Of a stretch of 19,540 nt of DNA, positions 1 to 9,516 are shown piece after piece. Both the position numbers and the translations under genes were made by a program. The DNA is taken from assembly GCF_946477055.1 (NCBI RefSeq), contig NZ_CAMKXG010000032.1:1-19540 (forward strand), in the 5' to 3' direction. Positions within the stretch are counted from its first letter, which is position 1; each line of letters starts with the position of its first letter. The DNA is from Lonsdalea britannica (lineage in GTDB: Bacteria > Pseudomonadota > Gammaproteobacteria > Enterobacterales > Enterobacteriaceae). Below the pieces are notes generated by a model, which was given only the letters and a program-made list of their open reading frames with translations, was not told the DNA's origin and ran no database searches.

Positions 1-744
1 TCCGTCCTGACGCGTCCGGACTTTTACGACGGCGTCAAACCTATCGCCGCCAACATCAATCAGATCGTGATTGTCTCCGCCATCCTTCCCGAACTGTCGA
101 TCAATATCATCGACCGTTATCTGGTGGCCTGCGAAACGCTGGAAGTCGAGCCGCTCATCGTATTGAACAAGATCGACCTGTTGGATGAAGAATCACTTCA
201 GTTCGTCGACGAAGTCATGGATATCTACCGCGCATTACACTATCGAGTACTGATGGTCTCCAGCCGAACCGGCGACGGCATGAAAGAGCTGGAAACCGAA
301 CTGACTAACCGCATCAGCATCTTTGCCGGTCAGTCCGGCGTCGGTAAGTCCAGTCTGCTCAACGCCCTGCTTTATCCTGAAGAAGGCAAAATCCTGGTCA
401 ACGATGTGTCCGATAACTCGGGACTGGGGCAACATACGACGACCGCCGCCCGCATGTACCACTTCCCGCACGGCGGCGACGTGATTGACTCCCCTGGCGT
501 GCGTGAGTTTGGACTGTGGCACCTCGACCCCGAACAGGTTACGCAGGGCTTTATCGAGTTCCGCGACTACCTGGGCAGCTGTAAATTCCGCGATTGCAAA
601 CATGACACCGACCCAGGCTGCGCCATACGGGCCGCGCTGGAGCGCGGGGACATCGCAGCCGAGCGTTTTGAAAACTACCACCGCATCCTTGAAAGCATGT
701 CTCAGGTAAAAACGCGTAAATCCTTTTCCGATTCGGATAACTGA
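1..744 (+). CDS. rsgA: Small ribosomal subunit biogenesis GTPase RsgA (5' end cut by window)
   Basis: RsgA is a circularly permuted GTPase that binds the 30S subunit late in assembly and checks the decoding centre. The reading frame is open from base 1 and ends at TGA 742-744, so 247 residues are visible; about the first 100 (the OB-fold) lie outside the window. The permuted motif order is plain: G4 (NKID, around 166-180), then the G1 P-loop GQSGVGKSS (328-354), then G3 DSPG (487-498). The C-terminal zinc knuckle follows as C-x4-C-x-H-x5-C, with codons at 580, 595, 601 and 619. A GTG at 67 is internal and is not the start. G3 reads DSPG rather than the commoner DTPG, a conservative change. 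It lies directly upstream of psd, the order known from E. coli. The identity is secure. Confidence 0.97.
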   Translation, partial: SVLTRPDFYDGVKPIAANINQIVIVSAILPELSINIIDRYLVACETLEVEPLIVLNKIDLLDEESLQFVDEVMDIYRALHYRVLMVSSRTGDGMKELETELTNRISIFAGQSGVGKSSLLNALLYPEEGKILVNDVSDNSGLGQHTTTAARMYHFPHGGDVIDSPGVREFGLWHLDPEQVTQGFIEFRDYLGSCKFRDCKHDTDPGCAIRAALERGDIAAERFENYHRILESMSQVKTRKSFSDSDN

Positions 745-769
745 CATTTATTGTCACCATCGCTACAAT
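741..769 (+). promoter_or_regulatory. Candidate sigma70 promoter for psd-mscM
   Basis: A -35 box CTGACA (741-746, 5 of 6 to consensus) and a -10 box TACAAT (764-769, 5 of 6) are separated by exactly 17 bp. Transcription would start near 776, about 40 nt before the psd start. The -35 box overlaps the rsgA stop codon. In E. coli psd-mscM is also reported to respond to sigmaE and CpxR; I found no convincing sigmaE promoter here. Confidence 0.6.
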
Positions 770-815
770 GCGCCGCTTTTAATATTGGCGCATCACCAAA
801 CCCAAGAGGCTCACT

Positions 816-1721
816 GTGCTGGATAGAATCAAGATCGCTTTACAACATCTGTTGCCGAAAATCTGGCTGACCCGGCTCGCTGGCTGGGGAGCCGAACGAC
901 GCGGAGGCGCGCTCACCAAGCTGGTGATCGACCTGTTCGTTCGCGTTTACCGCGTCAACATGCAGGAAGCCCAGCAGCCGGATACCGCGGCTTATCCGAC
1001 GTTCAACGAATTCTTCACGCGCCCCCTGCGTCCCGGCGCTCGCCCGGTCGATCCGCACGATCACCGTTTGGTACAACCCGCTGACGGCGCGATCTCTCAG
1101 TTAGGGGCGATCGAAAACGACACGCTGTTGCAGGCAAAGCAACACACCTATTCGTTGGAAGCCTTGCTGGCGGGCAACTACCTCATGGCGGACCACTTCC
1201 GTGATGGTCTGTTCGTCACCACCTACCTGTCGCCCAAGGATTACCACCGCGTGCATATGCCTTGCGACGGTACGCTGCGCGAGATGATTTATGTGCCGGG
1301 CGACCTGTTCTCCGTGAATCCGCTGACCGCCGCCAACGTGCCCAACCTGTTCGCCCGTAACGAACGCGTGATCTGCCTGTTCGATACCGAATTTGGTCCG
1401 ATGGCGCAGATTCTGGTGGGAGCGACCATCGTCGGCAGTATCGAAACCGTGTGGGCGGGCACCGTGACGCCGCCGCGCGAAGGCATCATCAAGCGCTGGA
1501 CCTACCCCGCCGAGGGTGAAACAGGCGCTATCACGCTGGATAAAGGCGAAGAGATGGGTCAGTTCAAACTGGGCTCTACCGTTATCAACCTGTTTGCCGC
1601 TGGCAAAGTGCAGCTGATGACCAATCTGTCCAACCAAAGCGTCACCCGCATGGGTGAACCCCTCGCGGAAGCCATAAGCGAGGACGCCGTCGTCTCTACG
1701 ACTGCGGGAAATACGCCTTAA
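816..1721 (+). CDS. psd: Phosphatidylserine decarboxylase proenzyme
   Basis: Psd is an inner-membrane-associated enzyme that converts phosphatidylserine to phosphatidylethanolamine, the main phospholipid of these bacteria. The 301-residue product matches the type I bacterial family throughout. The self-cleavage motif LGST is present with the serine at residue 254, the same number as in E. coli; cleavage before it makes the beta chain and the pyruvoyl-capped alpha chain. The HRVHMP segment of the catalytic core is also clear. The start is GTG at 816, preceded by AAGAGG (804-809) at suitable spacing; the N-terminus then aligns with the known start. The C-terminal tail after the catalytic core is shorter than in E. 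coli (322 residues). mscM follows after 27 bp, so the two probably share a transcript. Confidence 0.98.
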   Translation: MLDRIKIALQHLLPKIWLTRLAGWGAERRGGALTKLVIDLFVRVYRVNMQEAQQPDTAAYPTFNEFFTRPLRPGARPVDPHDHRLVQPADGAISQLGAIENDTLLQAKQHTYSLEALLAGNYLMADHFRDGLFVTTYLSPKDYHRVHMPCDGTLREMIYVPGDLFSVNPLTAANVPNLFARNERVICLFDTEFGPMAQILVGATIVGSIETVWAGTVTPPREGIIKRWTYPAEGETGAITLDKGEEMGQFKLGSTVINLFAAGKVQLMTNLSNQSVTRMGEPLAEAISEDAVVSTTAGNTP

Positions 1722-1748
1722 ACCGCGAAATTACAGAGGTAAGTTAGC

Positions 1749-4700
1749 GTGCGTCTGATACTGATCTTTCTACTGGGATGCCTGCTATCCGCCCCGGCGC
1801 TGACCGCCCAGCTTCCCAGCGAAGTCCAGCTACGTCAGGATTTGCAGCAGGCGGAAGCGAACAAGTCACAGCCGAATCAGGCGGACATCGTCAAAGAGCT
1901 GCAATCCGCTCTGCGTATGTTGGATGAGCGTAAAGGCGCTCTCGAACGGGTAGATCAGTATCAGCGCGTGATCGAAGATTTCCCCCGCCTCACGCGCGGG
2001 CTACGTCAGGAGCTGGCGGCGGAAGACGCCAAATCCACGCCCGCCGTACATAACCTTTCCGTCAACGAACTCGAACAACAGATCGTTCAAACCAGTAGCC
2101 AACTGCTGGAGCAATCCCGCCAGCAGCAGCTGGAGCAGGATCGACTGCGGGAGATCAGCGACTCGCTGGCGCAGCTGCCGCAGCAACAGTCGGAAGCCAG
2201 TCGCGCGCTCAACGACGTCGAACGCCGGATCCAAACGCAGGGCAACGCCAACACGCCGCTGGCGCGAGCGCAGCTCGCATCATTGCAGGCGGAAGCCGCG
2301 CTGAGTAAAAGCCGGGTCGATGAACTGGAGCTGGCACAGCTGTCCGCCAGCAATCGCCAAGAGCTTTCCCGCCTACGGGCGGAGCTCTTCAAACAGCAGC
2401 GGGACCGTCTGGACGATCAGCTGCAAACCCTGCGCAGCACCCTCAACGGTATGCGCCAGCGAGAAGCCGAACAGGCGCTGGAACGCACCGAACTGCTAGC
2501 GGAACAAAGCGGCAACCTGCCTTCCGCCATCGCCAGCCAGTTGCAGGTGAACCGTGATTTATCTGTGGCGCTGAATCAGCAGGCGCAGCGCATGGACTTG
2601 ATCGCCTCGCAGCAGCGGCAGGCCGCTTCGCAAACGTTGCAGGTGCGTCAGGCGCTGAGCACGTTGCGCGAACAGGCTCAGTGGCTCGGCTCGTCTACCG
2701 CGCTGGGCGAAACGCTGCGTGCGCAGGTCGCCCGACTGCCGGAAATGCCGAAGCCCCAACTGCTGGATGGCGACATGACCCAGCTGCGGGTGCAGCGTCT
2801 GCAGTACGAAGACACGTTCTCCAAGCTGCCGAAGAACGAGCAGGCGCAGCAGGATGACGGCTCACCGCTCACCGCCTCTCAGCAGAAAATATTTAACGAT
2901 CAGCTACGTACGCAACGTGAGCTGCTGACCTCGTTGATTTCAGGCTGTGATACCCAGATTCTGGAACTGACCAAACTGAAAGTCGCCAGTAATCAGCTCG
3001 AAGATGCCCTGATTGAGATCCGCGAGGCCGCCCACCGCTATCTGTTCTGGGTGGCGGACGTCGACCCGCTGACGCTCTCCTACCCGCTTCAGTTGGTGCA
3101 GGATCTGTCCCGTCTGCTGTCTTTGGACACGCTGACGCAGCTCAGCAGCGCCATGGTGATGATGGTCACCAGCTGGAGTACGCTGCTGCCGTTGATTGGC
3201 GCACTCCTGCTGGTCGCGCTCAGTATCAGTTCACGGCGCCACTATCATGCGTTTCTGGAGCGAGCCAGCGGACGCGTGGGCAAAGTGACGCTCGATCACT
3301 TCATGCTGACGCTTCGCACCGTATTCTGGTCAATAATGGTCGCCATTCCGCTGCCGATCCTGTGGGCGGCGTTGGGCTACGGCCTGCAAAATGCGTGGCC
3401 TTATCCGGTCGCCGTCGCCATCGGCGATAGCGTCACCGCCACCGTGCCGTTGATGTGGGTCGTGATGATCAGCGCCTCGTTCGCGCACCGTCAGGGACTG
3501 TTCATCGTCCATTTCGGCTGGTCGCCTAAGCGGGTTGAACGGGCGATGCGCTACTATCGGCTGTCTATCGGGCTTATCGTTCCTCTGATCATGGCGTTGA
3601 TTACCTTCGATAATCTCAACGATCGCCAATTCTCCAGCACGCTGGGACGGCTCTGTTTCATCCTGCTCTGCCTGGCGCTCAGTCTGGTCACCACCAGCCT
3701 GAAACGTGCGGGAATACCGCTGTATCTGGATAAGGAAGGTTCTGGAGAAAACCCCGTGAACCGCGCCATGTGGAATCTGCTGCTCTGTATGCCATTGATC
3801 GCCGTGCTGGCTTCCTGCTTTGGCTATCTGGCCACGTCGCAGGCGCTGCTGGCCCGGTTGGAAAAGTCAGTCGCGATTTGGTTCTTCCTGCTGGTGATTT
3901 ATCACATCATTCGCCGCTGGATGCTGATTCAGCGCCGACGCATCGCCTTCGATCGCGCCAAGCAGCGCCGGGCGGAGATACTGGCGATCCGGGCGCGCGG
4001 CGAGGAGGAGCTGACGCAGCAGAGTCATGAAGCTGGCAGTGAAGTCGTTGAAGAGCCCGTGGTCGATCTGGACGCCATCAGCGCGAAATCCCTGCAGCTG
4101 GCACGCTCCGTGCTGACGCTGATCGCGCTGGTCTCCGTGCTGGCGCTCTGGTCGGAAATACATTCGGCGTTCTCCTTTCTGGAGAACATCAGCCTGTGGG
4201 ACGCCACCAGCACGATCAATGGCACCGAGACTATCCAGCCAATTACGCTAAGCGCGGTGCTGATCGCCATTCTGATCTTCTTTATTACGACTCAGCTGAT
4301 GCGCAACCTGCCCGCGCTGCTGGAGCTGGTGTTATTGCAACACGTCGAGCTGTCGCCCGGCTCCGGCTACGCCATCACCACGGTCAGCAAATATGTGCTG
4401 CTGCTGATCGGCGGGATGTTCGGCTTCTCCATGCTCGGCATCGAGTGGTCCAAGTTTCAGTGGCTGGTCGCCGCATTGGGGGTCGGGCTGGGCTTCGGCT
4501 TGCAGGAGATCTTCGCCAACTTTATCTCTGGCCTGATTATTCTGTTCGAGAAACCGATACGTATTGGCGATACGGTGACGATCCGCGATCTGACCGGGAG
4601 CATTATGCGTATCAACACCCGCGCCACAACGATCTCGGACTGGGACCGCAAGGAGATCATCGTTCCCAACAAGGCCTTCATCACGGAACAGTTCATCAAC

Positions 4701-5069
4701 TGGTCGCTGTCTGACTCCGTGACGCGCGTGGTGCTAACCATTCCAGCCCCGGCAGACGCCAATACGGAAGAAGTGACCAACCTGCTGCTGGATGCCGTCA
4801 AACGATGCTCGCTGGTGTTGGACAACCCGCCACCGGAGGTTTTCCTCGTTGATTTACGTCAAGGGATTCAGCTGTTTGAACTGCGAATCTTCGCCGCGGA
4901 GATGGGGCACCGTATGCCGCTGCGCCATGAGCTGCACCAGCTGATTCTGGACAGCTACCGTCAGCACGATCTGGTGATGCCGTTCCCGCCGTTCCAGGTC
5001 CGGATGGACTCCGTACAGATTGACGGCCGTAACGCCGGTTCCGCCACACGTACGGACGGCGCGCTCTAG
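1749..5069 (+). CDS. mscM: Miniconductance mechanosensitive channel MscM (YjeP)
   Basis: This is a very large MscS-superfamily channel of the inner membrane that opens under membrane tension during osmotic downshock. The product has 1106 residues (E. coli YjeP: 1107). A signal peptide covers residues 1-20 (hydrophobic core, then ALTA before Q21). Residues about 25-430 are glutamine- and leucine-rich with heptad character, a periplasmic coiled-coil region. Several membrane segments follow from about 475 to 870, with a charged cytosolic loop near 730-775. The MscS pore-lining helix with its glycine- and alanine-rich GLGFGLQEIFANF motif lies near 911-925, and the beta domain and C-terminal vestibule run to the end. 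The start is GTG at 1749 with AGAGG at 1735-1739. Residues 1027-1029 form a PPP stretch, a potential EF-P-dependent stall site. Confidence 0.96.
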   Translation: MRLILIFLLGCLLSAPALTAQLPSEVQLRQDLQQAEANKSQPNQADIVKELQSALRMLDERKGALERVDQYQRVIEDFPRLTRGLRQELAAEDAKSTPAVHNLSVNELEQQIVQTSSQLLEQSRQQQLEQDRLREISDSLAQLPQQQSEASRALNDVERRIQTQGNANTPLARAQLASLQAEAALSKSRVDELELAQLSASNRQELSRLRAELFKQQRDRLDDQLQTLRSTLNGMRQREAEQALERTELLAEQSGNLPSAIASQLQVNRDLSVALNQQAQRMDLIASQQRQAASQTLQVRQALSTLREQAQWLGSSTALGETLRAQVARLPEMPKPQLLDGDMTQLRVQRLQYEDTFSKLPKNEQAQQDDGSPLTASQQKIFNDQLRTQRELLTSLISGCDTQILELTKLKVASNQLEDALIEIREAAHRYLFWVADVDPLTLSYPLQLVQDLSRLLSLDTLTQLSSAMVMMVTSWSTLLPLIGALLLVALSISSRRHYHAFLERASGRVGKVTLDHFMLTLRTVFWSIMVAIPLPILWAALGYGLQNAWPYPVAVAIGDSVTATVPLMWVVMISASFAHRQGLFIVHFGWSPKRVERAMRYYRLSIGLIVPLIMALITFDNLNDRQFSSTLGRLCFILLCLALSLVTTSLKRAGIPLYLDKEGSGENPVNRAMWNLLLCMPLIAVLASCFGYLATSQALLARLEKSVAIWFFLLVIYHIIRRWMLIQRRRIAFDRAKQRRAEILAIRARGEEELTQQSHEAGSEVVEEPVVDLDAISAKSLQLARSVLTLIALVSVLALWSEIHSAFSFLENISLWDATSTINGTETIQPITLSAVLIAILIFFITTQLMRNLPALLELVLLQHVELSPGSGYAITTVSKYVLLLIGGMFGFSMLGIEWSKFQWLVAALGVGLGFGLQEIFANFISGLIILFEKPIRIGDTVTIRDLTGSIMRINTRATTISDWDRKEIIVPNKAFITEQFINWSLSDSVTRVVLTIPAPADANTEEVTNLLLDAVKRCSLVLDNPPPEVFLVDLRQGIQLFELRIFAAEMGHRMPLRHELHQLILDSYRQHDLVMPFPPFQVRMDSVQIDGRNAGSATRTDGAL

Positions 5070-5112
5070 TCGCCTGTCCCGTCTTAGGTATTCCGCCCTG
5101 AATGACGCGCAT

Positions 5113-5153
5113 AAAAAAATCCGGTGCAGGCTTCTCGCCTCACCGGATTTTTA
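5113..5153. terminator. Bidirectional terminator between mscM and epmA
   Basis: A GC-rich hairpin pairs CCGGTG (5121-5126) with CACCGG (5141-5146), with an inner AGGC/GCCT stem and a TTCTC loop. An A-run before it and a T-run after it allow it to act on both strands, which suits the convergent genes mscM and epmA. Confidence 0.85.
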
Positions 5154-5182
5154 TTGGAGCCTTGCGCTAACCCGCTTGCGCT

Positions 5183-6160
5183 TTAGGAGCGGTCGACCGG
5201 GAAGGCAATTACTTCGCTGATAGACTCGGCCTTCAGCGCCAGCATGATCAGGCGGTCAACACCCAGCGCCACACCGGCGCAATCGGGGATACCTGCGCTC
5301 AGCGCATCCAACAGGTTTTCATCTATCGGCTGAACCGGCAGGCCGCGCGCGGCGCGCTTGCGGTTGTCCTGCTCGAAACGCAGACGCTGCTCGGCGCTGT
5401 CGGTCAGCTCGCGGAAACCGTTCGCCAGCTCAATCCCTTTGAAGTAGACCTCAAACCGCTCGGCGACACGGTGATCTTCGGTACTGATTTCAGCCAGAGA
5501 CGCCTGCGTGGCCGGGAAATGATAGACGAAGGCTGGCTTATCGCGCCCGATATTGACTTCAACGCCTACCGCGAACAGCAATTGCAGCAGCGTATCGCGA
5601 TCGTCTTCCTGATGCGCGACGTCACCCACGCCCAGCGTTTCGGCGACTTCGCGCAGCTGAGCCTTGTCGGCGGAGAGCGGATCGACGTCCAGATGACGCT
5701 GGAAAGCCTGCTGGTAGGTGAGCATTTCGGCGCTTTCGCACTCCAGTACCTGCTGCAGCAGATCGTCCACCTCGTTCATCAGGCGGTACATATCGTAATG
5801 AGGGCGATACCATTCAAGCATCGTGAATTCAGGATTGTGATAACGGCCGGATTCTTCGTTACGGAAGCTGCGCCCCAGCTGATAAATCGGGCCGCTGCCC
5901 GCCGCCAGCAGGCGTTTCATATGGTATTCCGGGCTGGTCATCAGATAGAGTTTCAGGCCGTCCGCTGCGCCCGGTCCGACATACTGGGTGTCGAAGGGGA
6001 CCAGATGAACGTCTGTGACCGTTGCCTGACTCATGGCGGGGGTTTCCACCTCTAGCACGCCGCGATCGGAGAAGAAGCGTCGAATTTCGTTCATGATCTC
6101 CGCCCGCTTCAACAGATTGGCAATTGGGGCGCTGGGTTGCCAACTTGCCGTTTCGCTCAT
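5183..6160 (-). CDS. epmA: Elongation factor P--(R)-beta-lysine ligase
   Basis: EpmA (PoxA, YjeA, GenX) is a truncated lysyl-tRNA synthetase paralogue that activates (R)-beta-lysine with ATP and attaches it to a lysine of EF-P instead of to tRNA. The 325-residue length equals E. coli EpmA: only the class II catalytic core is present, with no anticodon-binding domain. Class II motif 2 is seen as [19 protein letters not shown] in the first half, and motif 3 as [12 protein letters not shown] near the C-terminus. The ATG at 6158-6160 is preceded on its own strand by TTTGGAG. It converges on mscM and diverges from frdA. Its substrate protein (efp) and its partner enzyme (epmB) are both encoded about 5 kb away in this window. 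Confidence 0.97.
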   Translation of the reverse strand: MSETASWQPSAPIANLLKRAEIMNEIRRFFSDRGVLEVETPAMSQATVTDVHLVPFDTQYVGPGAADGLKLYLMTSPEYHMKRLLAAGSGPIYQLGRSFRNEESGRYHNPEFTMLEWYRPHYDMYRLMNEVDDLLQQVLECESAEMLTYQQAFQRHLDVDPLSADKAQLREVAETLGVGDVAHQEDDRDTLLQLLFAVGVEVNIGRDKPAFVYHFPATQASLAEISTEDHRVAERFEVYFKGIELANGFRELTDSAEQRLRFEQDNRKRAARGLPVQPIDENLLDALSAGIPDCAGVALGVDRLIMLALKAESISEVIAFPVDRS

Positions 6161-6221
6161 GGTGGTCTACTCCAAAGTCAAAGAGGGGGTGCAGTCTACC
6201 CGCATCAGTCCGACCAAACAA

Positions 6222-6227
6222 ATTATA
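6222..6227 (-). promoter_or_regulatory. Candidate -10 element for epmA
   Basis: A perfect TATAAT lies on the minus strand about 60 bp before the epmA start. No good -35 hexamer is found at 16-18 bp, so the call rests on the -10 alone. Confidence 0.4.
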
Positions 6228-6360
6228 TCCAGTTGAAGATGTTTTAATCGGTAGGGATAAGTATTTATTAAAGCAATAAAAGTGCTGTTTTTACTTTAAT
6301 TGCATTTTCGATCACGTTTTACGAACTATTCCTCTCCGCTGGTTAAAAAACAGCAAAATG

Positions 6361-6374
6361 CTGGATCACATCAA
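6361..6374 (+). promoter_or_regulatory. FNR-type site upstream of frdA
   Basis: The 14-mer CTGGATCACATCAA has a perfect right FNR half-site (ATCAA) and a weak left half. Its centre (between 6367 and 6368) falls at -41.5 if transcription starts at 6409, the classic position for FNR activation. The E. coli frdA site is similarly lopsided and is followed by the same TCAAATTTCAG string, so this is probably the oxygen-responsive activator site. Confidence 0.7.
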
Positions 6375-6396
6375 ATTTCAGCTACCTTTAAATAGC

Positions 6397-6402
6397 TATA
6401 AT
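6397..6402 (+). promoter_or_regulatory. -10 element of the frdABCD promoter
   Basis: A perfect TATAAT sits 22 bp after the FNR-type site. The -35 position (near 6374-6379) has no consensus hexamer, as expected of an activator-dependent promoter. The predicted start near 6409 leaves a leader of about 158 nt. Confidence 0.7.
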
Positions 6403-6456
6403 CATTTCCACACAAAAAAGAGTGATTTAACGGTTATCCACGGCCGTCAGACTTTT

Positions 6457-6494
6457 TTTCTGCCCCTTCCAACTCACTAAAAACTGGGCAGAAA
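6457..6494 (+). other. Hairpin in the frd leader RNA
   Basis: TTTCTGCCC (6457-6465) and GGGCAGAAA (6486-6494) are perfect 9-bp complements around a 20-nt loop. No T-run follows, so it is not an intrinsic terminator. It lies about 70 nt before the ribosome binding site. Confidence 0.5.
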
Positions 6495-6566
6495 TAAATC
6501 CAATATTCGCATTACGCTTTATTTTCTTATTTTATCTTATTTAACTTATGTAACTGGAGGAATGCA

Positions 6567-8363
6567 GTGCAGACCTTTAATGCCGACTTGGCCATTATCG
6601 GGGCCGGGGGCGCTGGCTTACGCGCAGCTATTGCTGCAGCCGAAGCTAATCCCCAACTGAAGATTGCGCTGATCTCTAAAGTCTACCCAATGCGGAGCCA
6701 CACCGTGGCCGCAGAAGGAGGCTCAGCAGCGGTCACTCAGGATCACGATAGCTTTGACTTCCATTTCCAAGACACCGTCGCCGGCGGCGACTGGCTCTGC
6801 GAACAGGATGTCGTCGACCAGTTTGTTCACGAATGCCCCCGTGAAATGATCCAGATGGAACAGTGGGGTTGTCCGTGGAGCCGTAAACCGGATGGTTCGA
6901 TTAACGTACGCCGTTTCGGCGGGATGAAGATTGAACGCACCTGGTTCGCTGCGGACAAAACCGGTTTCCACATGCTGCACACCTTGTTCCAGACGTCGCT
7001 GAAGTACCCGCAAATTCAGCGTTTCGACGAACACTTCGTGCTAGATATTCTGGTCGATGAAGGCCATGCGCGTGGCGTCGTCGCCATCAACATGATGGAA
7101 GGCGAACTGGTGCAGATTCGCGCCAACGCCGTCATCATGGCGACAGGCGGCGCCGGACGTGTGTACCGTTATAACACCAACGGCGGCATCGTCACTGGCG
7201 ACGGCATGGGCATGGCGTTCCGCCACGGCGTGCCGCTGCGCGATATGGAGTTCGTACAGTATCACCCGACCGGCCTGCCCGGCTCCGGTATCCTGATGAC
7301 CGAAGGCTGCCGCGGCGAAGGTGGCATCATGGTCAATAAAGATGGCTACCGCTATCTGCAGGATTACGGCATGGGACCCGAAACGCCGCTGGGTGAGCCG
7401 AAAAATAAATACATGGAGCTGGGGCCGCGCGATAAGGTCTCTCAGGCCTTCTGGCATGAGTGGCGCGCTGGCCGCACCATCTCGACTCCGCTGGGCGATG
7501 TGGTCTACCTCGACCTGCGTCACCTGGGCGAGAAGAAGCTGAAAGAGCGCCTGCCGTTCATCTGCGAACTGGCCAAAGCCTACGTCGGCGTCGATCCTGT
7601 CAAAGAACCGATTCCTATCCGCCCTACCGCGCACTACACCATGGGCGGCATCGAAACCGACCAGCAGTGTGAAACGCGCATCAAAGGCCTGTTCGCCGCC
7701 GGTGAATGTTCCTCCGTCGGCCTGCACGGCGCCAACCGTCTGGGTTCTAACTCCCTCGCAGAGCTGGTGGTCTTCGGCCGTTTGGCCGGTGAACACGCCG
7801 TACGACGCTCTCAGGAAGCGGCGCCCGCCAATACCAGCGCACTGGATGCGCAGACCCGCGACGTTGAGAAAAAACTGCATGACCTGATGAATCAGGAAGG
7901 TACGGAAAGCTGGTCGAAAATCCGTGATGAGATGGGGATGACGATGGAAGAAGGCTGCGGTATCTATCGCACCACCGACCTGATGCAAAAAACCGTCGAT
8001 AAGCTGGCCGAGCTGAAAGAACGCTTCAAACGCGTCAAAATCAGCGACCACTCCAGCGTGTTTAACACCGACCTGCTGTACACCATCGAACTCGGTCACG
8101 GACTCGATGTGGCGGAATGCATGGCGCACTCCGCGATCAACCGTAAGGAATCCCGCGGCGCCCATCAGCGTCTTGACGAAGGCTGCACCGAACGCGACGA
8201 CGTCAATTATCTGAAGCATACGCTGGCGTTCCACAGCCAGGATGGCGCTCCACGTCTTGAGTATAGCGATGTGAAGATCACGAAGCTGCCGCCGGCGAAA
8301 CGCGTTTACGGCGGTGAAGCCGATGCTCAGGAGAAAAGTAAGAAGGAGCAAGCGAATGGCTGA
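6567..8363 (+). CDS. frdA: Fumarate reductase flavoprotein subunit
   Basis: FrdA is the cytosolic catalytic subunit of fumarate reductase; it reduces fumarate to succinate with a covalently bound FAD during anaerobic respiration. The product has 598 residues (E. coli: 602). The Rossmann dinucleotide motif GAGGAG is at residues 12-17, and the FAD-attachment segment HTVAAEGG has its histidine at residue 45 (His44 in the usual numbering). The active-site segments [16 protein letters not shown] and [10 protein letters not shown] are intact. The start is GTG at 6567, the same start codon and context as in E. coli, with GGAGG at 6556-6560; an ATG at 6562 is in another frame. The lysine- and glutamate-rich C-terminus varies from E. 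coli. The gene overlaps frdB by 8 bp, so the two are translationally coupled. Confidence 0.99.
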   Translation: MQTFNADLAIIGAGGAGLRAAIAAAEANPQLKIALISKVYPMRSHTVAAEGGSAAVTQDHDSFDFHFQDTVAGGDWLCEQDVVDQFVHECPREMIQMEQWGCPWSRKPDGSINVRRFGGMKIERTWFAADKTGFHMLHTLFQTSLKYPQIQRFDEHFVLDILVDEGHARGVVAINMMEGELVQIRANAVIMATGGAGRVYRYNTNGGIVTGDGMGMAFRHGVPLRDMEFVQYHPTGLPGSGILMTEGCRGEGGIMVNKDGYRYLQDYGMGPETPLGEPKNKYMELGPRDKVSQAFWHEWRAGRTISTPLGDVVYLDLRHLGEKKLKERLPFICELAKAYVGVDPVKEPIPIRPTAHYTMGGIETDQQCETRIKGLFAAGECSSVGLHGANRLGSNSLAELVVFGRLAGEHAVRRSQEAAPANTSALDAQTRDVEKKLHDLMNQEGTESWSKIRDEMGMTMEEGCGIYRTTDLMQKTVDKLAELKERFKRVKISDHSSVFNTDLLYTIELGHGLDVAECMAHSAINRKESRGAHQRLDEGCTERDDVNYLKHTLAFHSQDGAPRLEYSDVKITKLPPAKRVYGGEADAQEKSKKEQANG

Positions 8364-9090
8364 GATGCAAACCCTGAAAATGGAAGTCATGCGCTACAAC
8401 CCGGAGCAGGACAGTGCGCCACACTTCGAAACCTATGAAGTGCCGTATAACAAGCAGACCTCCTTGCTTGATGCGCTGGGTTATATCAAAGACAACCTGG
8501 CGCCGGACCTGTCTTACCGCTGGTCCTGCCGTATGGCGATCTGCGGCTCCTGCGGCATGATGGTCAACAACGTCCCGAAGCTGGCCTGCAAAATCTTCCT
8601 CCGCGACTACACCGACGGCATGAAGGTAGAAGCACTGGGTAACTTCCCTATCGAGCGCGATTTGGTGGTCGATATGACTCACTTCATTGAGAGTCTCGAA
8701 GCCATCAAGCCGTACATTCTCGGCAATGATCGCAAACCGGAAGACGGCCCCAACCAGCAGACGCCGGCGCAGATGGCGAAATACCATCAGTTCTCCGGCT
8801 GTATCAACTGCGGGTTGTGCTACGCCGCCTGCCCTCAGTTTGGTCTGAACCCGGAGTTCATCGGCCCGGCCGCCATTACGCTGGCGCACCGCTACAATCT
8901 GGACAACCGCGATCACGGCAAGAAAGCGCGTATGCCTCAGTTGAACAGCGATAACGGCGTATGGTCCTGTACGTTTGTCGGTTACTGCTCCGAAGTGTGT
9001 CCAAAGCACGTCGATCCCGCCGCCGCCATTCAGCAGGGCAAGGTCGAAAGCGCCAAAGACTTCATGATCGCCATGCTGAAACCACAATAA
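8356..9090 (+). CDS. frdB: Fumarate reductase iron-sulfur subunit
   Basis: FrdB carries electrons from menaquinol in FrdCD to the flavin of FrdA. The 244-residue length is identical to E. coli. The N-terminal ferredoxin domain binds [2Fe-2S] through C58, C63, C66 and C78. The C-terminal domain has the cysteine sets [12 protein letters not shown] and [17 protein letters not shown] for the [4Fe-4S] and [3Fe-4S] clusters. The frame stays open upstream to 8314, but the ATG at 8356 is the start: AGAAGGAG (8341-8348) precedes it and the MAEM N-terminus matches the family. The frdA stop lies inside its first codons. Confidence 0.99.
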   Translation: MAEMQTLKMEVMRYNPEQDSAPHFETYEVPYNKQTSLLDALGYIKDNLAPDLSYRWSCRMAICGSCGMMVNNVPKLACKIFLRDYTDGMKVEALGNFPIERDLVVDMTHFIESLEAIKPYILGNDRKPEDGPNQQTPAQMAKYHQFSGCINCGLCYAACPQFGLNPEFIGPAAITLAHRYNLDNRDHGKKARMPQLNSDNGVWSCTFVGYCSEVCPKHVDPAAAIQQGKVESAKDFMIAMLKPQ

Positions 9091-9106
9091 GGGAGGGAGG
9101 CAAACA

Positions 9107-9502
9107 ATGACAACCAAACGTAAAGCGTATGTCCGTGGTATGACGCCGACCTGGTGGCAGAAGCTGGGATATTACCGCTTCTATATGCTGCGCGAAGGAA
9201 CGGCAGTGCCGGCAGTATGGTTCAGTATCGTGCTGCTGTACGGCGTTTTCGCACTGAAACACGGTGTGGAAGGATGGGAAGGCTTCGTCGGTTTCCTGCA
9301 AAACCCCATCGTGCTGTTCATCAATATCATCGCGCTGCTGGCTGCGGCTCTTCAGACCAAAACCTGGTTCGATCTGGCGCCCAAAGCCACCATCATCGTC
9401 ATTAAAGATGAAAAAATGGGGCCCGAGCCGATCGTTAAAGCGCTGTGGATTGTGACCGTGGTAGTCACGCTGGCGATACTGGCTATCGCCTTGCTGTACT
9501 GA
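9107..9502 (+). CDS. frdC: Fumarate reductase membrane anchor subunit C
   Basis: FrdC, with FrdD, anchors the FrdAB dimer to the cytoplasmic side of the inner membrane and forms the menaquinol site. It has 131 residues, the same as E. coli. Three membrane helices can be seen, roughly at residues 30-50, 65-85 and 107-130. The basic N-terminus followed by [20 protein letters not shown] is typical of the family. A long purine-rich ribosome binding site, GGGAGGGAGG (9091-9100), fills the gap after frdB. Confidence 0.98.
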   Translation: MTTKRKAYVRGMTPTWWQKLGYYRFYMLREGTAVPAVWFSIVLLYGVFALKHGVEGWEGFVGFLQNPIVLFINIIALLAAALQTKTWFDLAPKATIIVIKDEKMGPEPIVKALWIVTVVVTLAILAIALLY

Positions 9503-9516
9503 TCAGGAGGAATAAC

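Larger units (their letters stand above)
6161..6566. other. Divergent epmA-frdA intergenic region
   Basis: This 406-bp, AT-rich gap holds the epmA -10 (6222-6227), the FNR-type site and -10 of frdA (6361-6402) and a leader of about 158 nt with a hairpin (6457-6494). A small palindrome CAGCA-AAA-TGCTG lies at 6351-6363, beside the FNR site. No coding sequence is evident in either strand. Confidence 0.7.

Noticed and set aside
5471..6055. 194-residue plus-strand frame across epmA
   Set aside because: It is antisense to the class II synthetase core and has no recognisable domain.
6562..6564. ATG just upstream of the frdA GTG as the true start
   Set aside because: It is in a different frame from frdA and too close to GGAGG; GTG 6567 gives the conserved N-terminus.
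8314..8355. Upstream extension of frdB
   Set aside because: The extra residues are a shadow of the frdA C-terminus; ATG 8356 has the ribosome binding site and the family N-terminus.
7041..8390. 449-residue open frame antisense to frdA and the start of frdB
   Set aside because: It lies wholly across conserved frdA/frdB codons, its composition is that of a GC-rich shadow frame, and no family is recognisable.
9445..9516. Upstream extension of frdD
   Set aside because: It lies inside frdC; GTG 9517 has AGGAGG and matches the family start.
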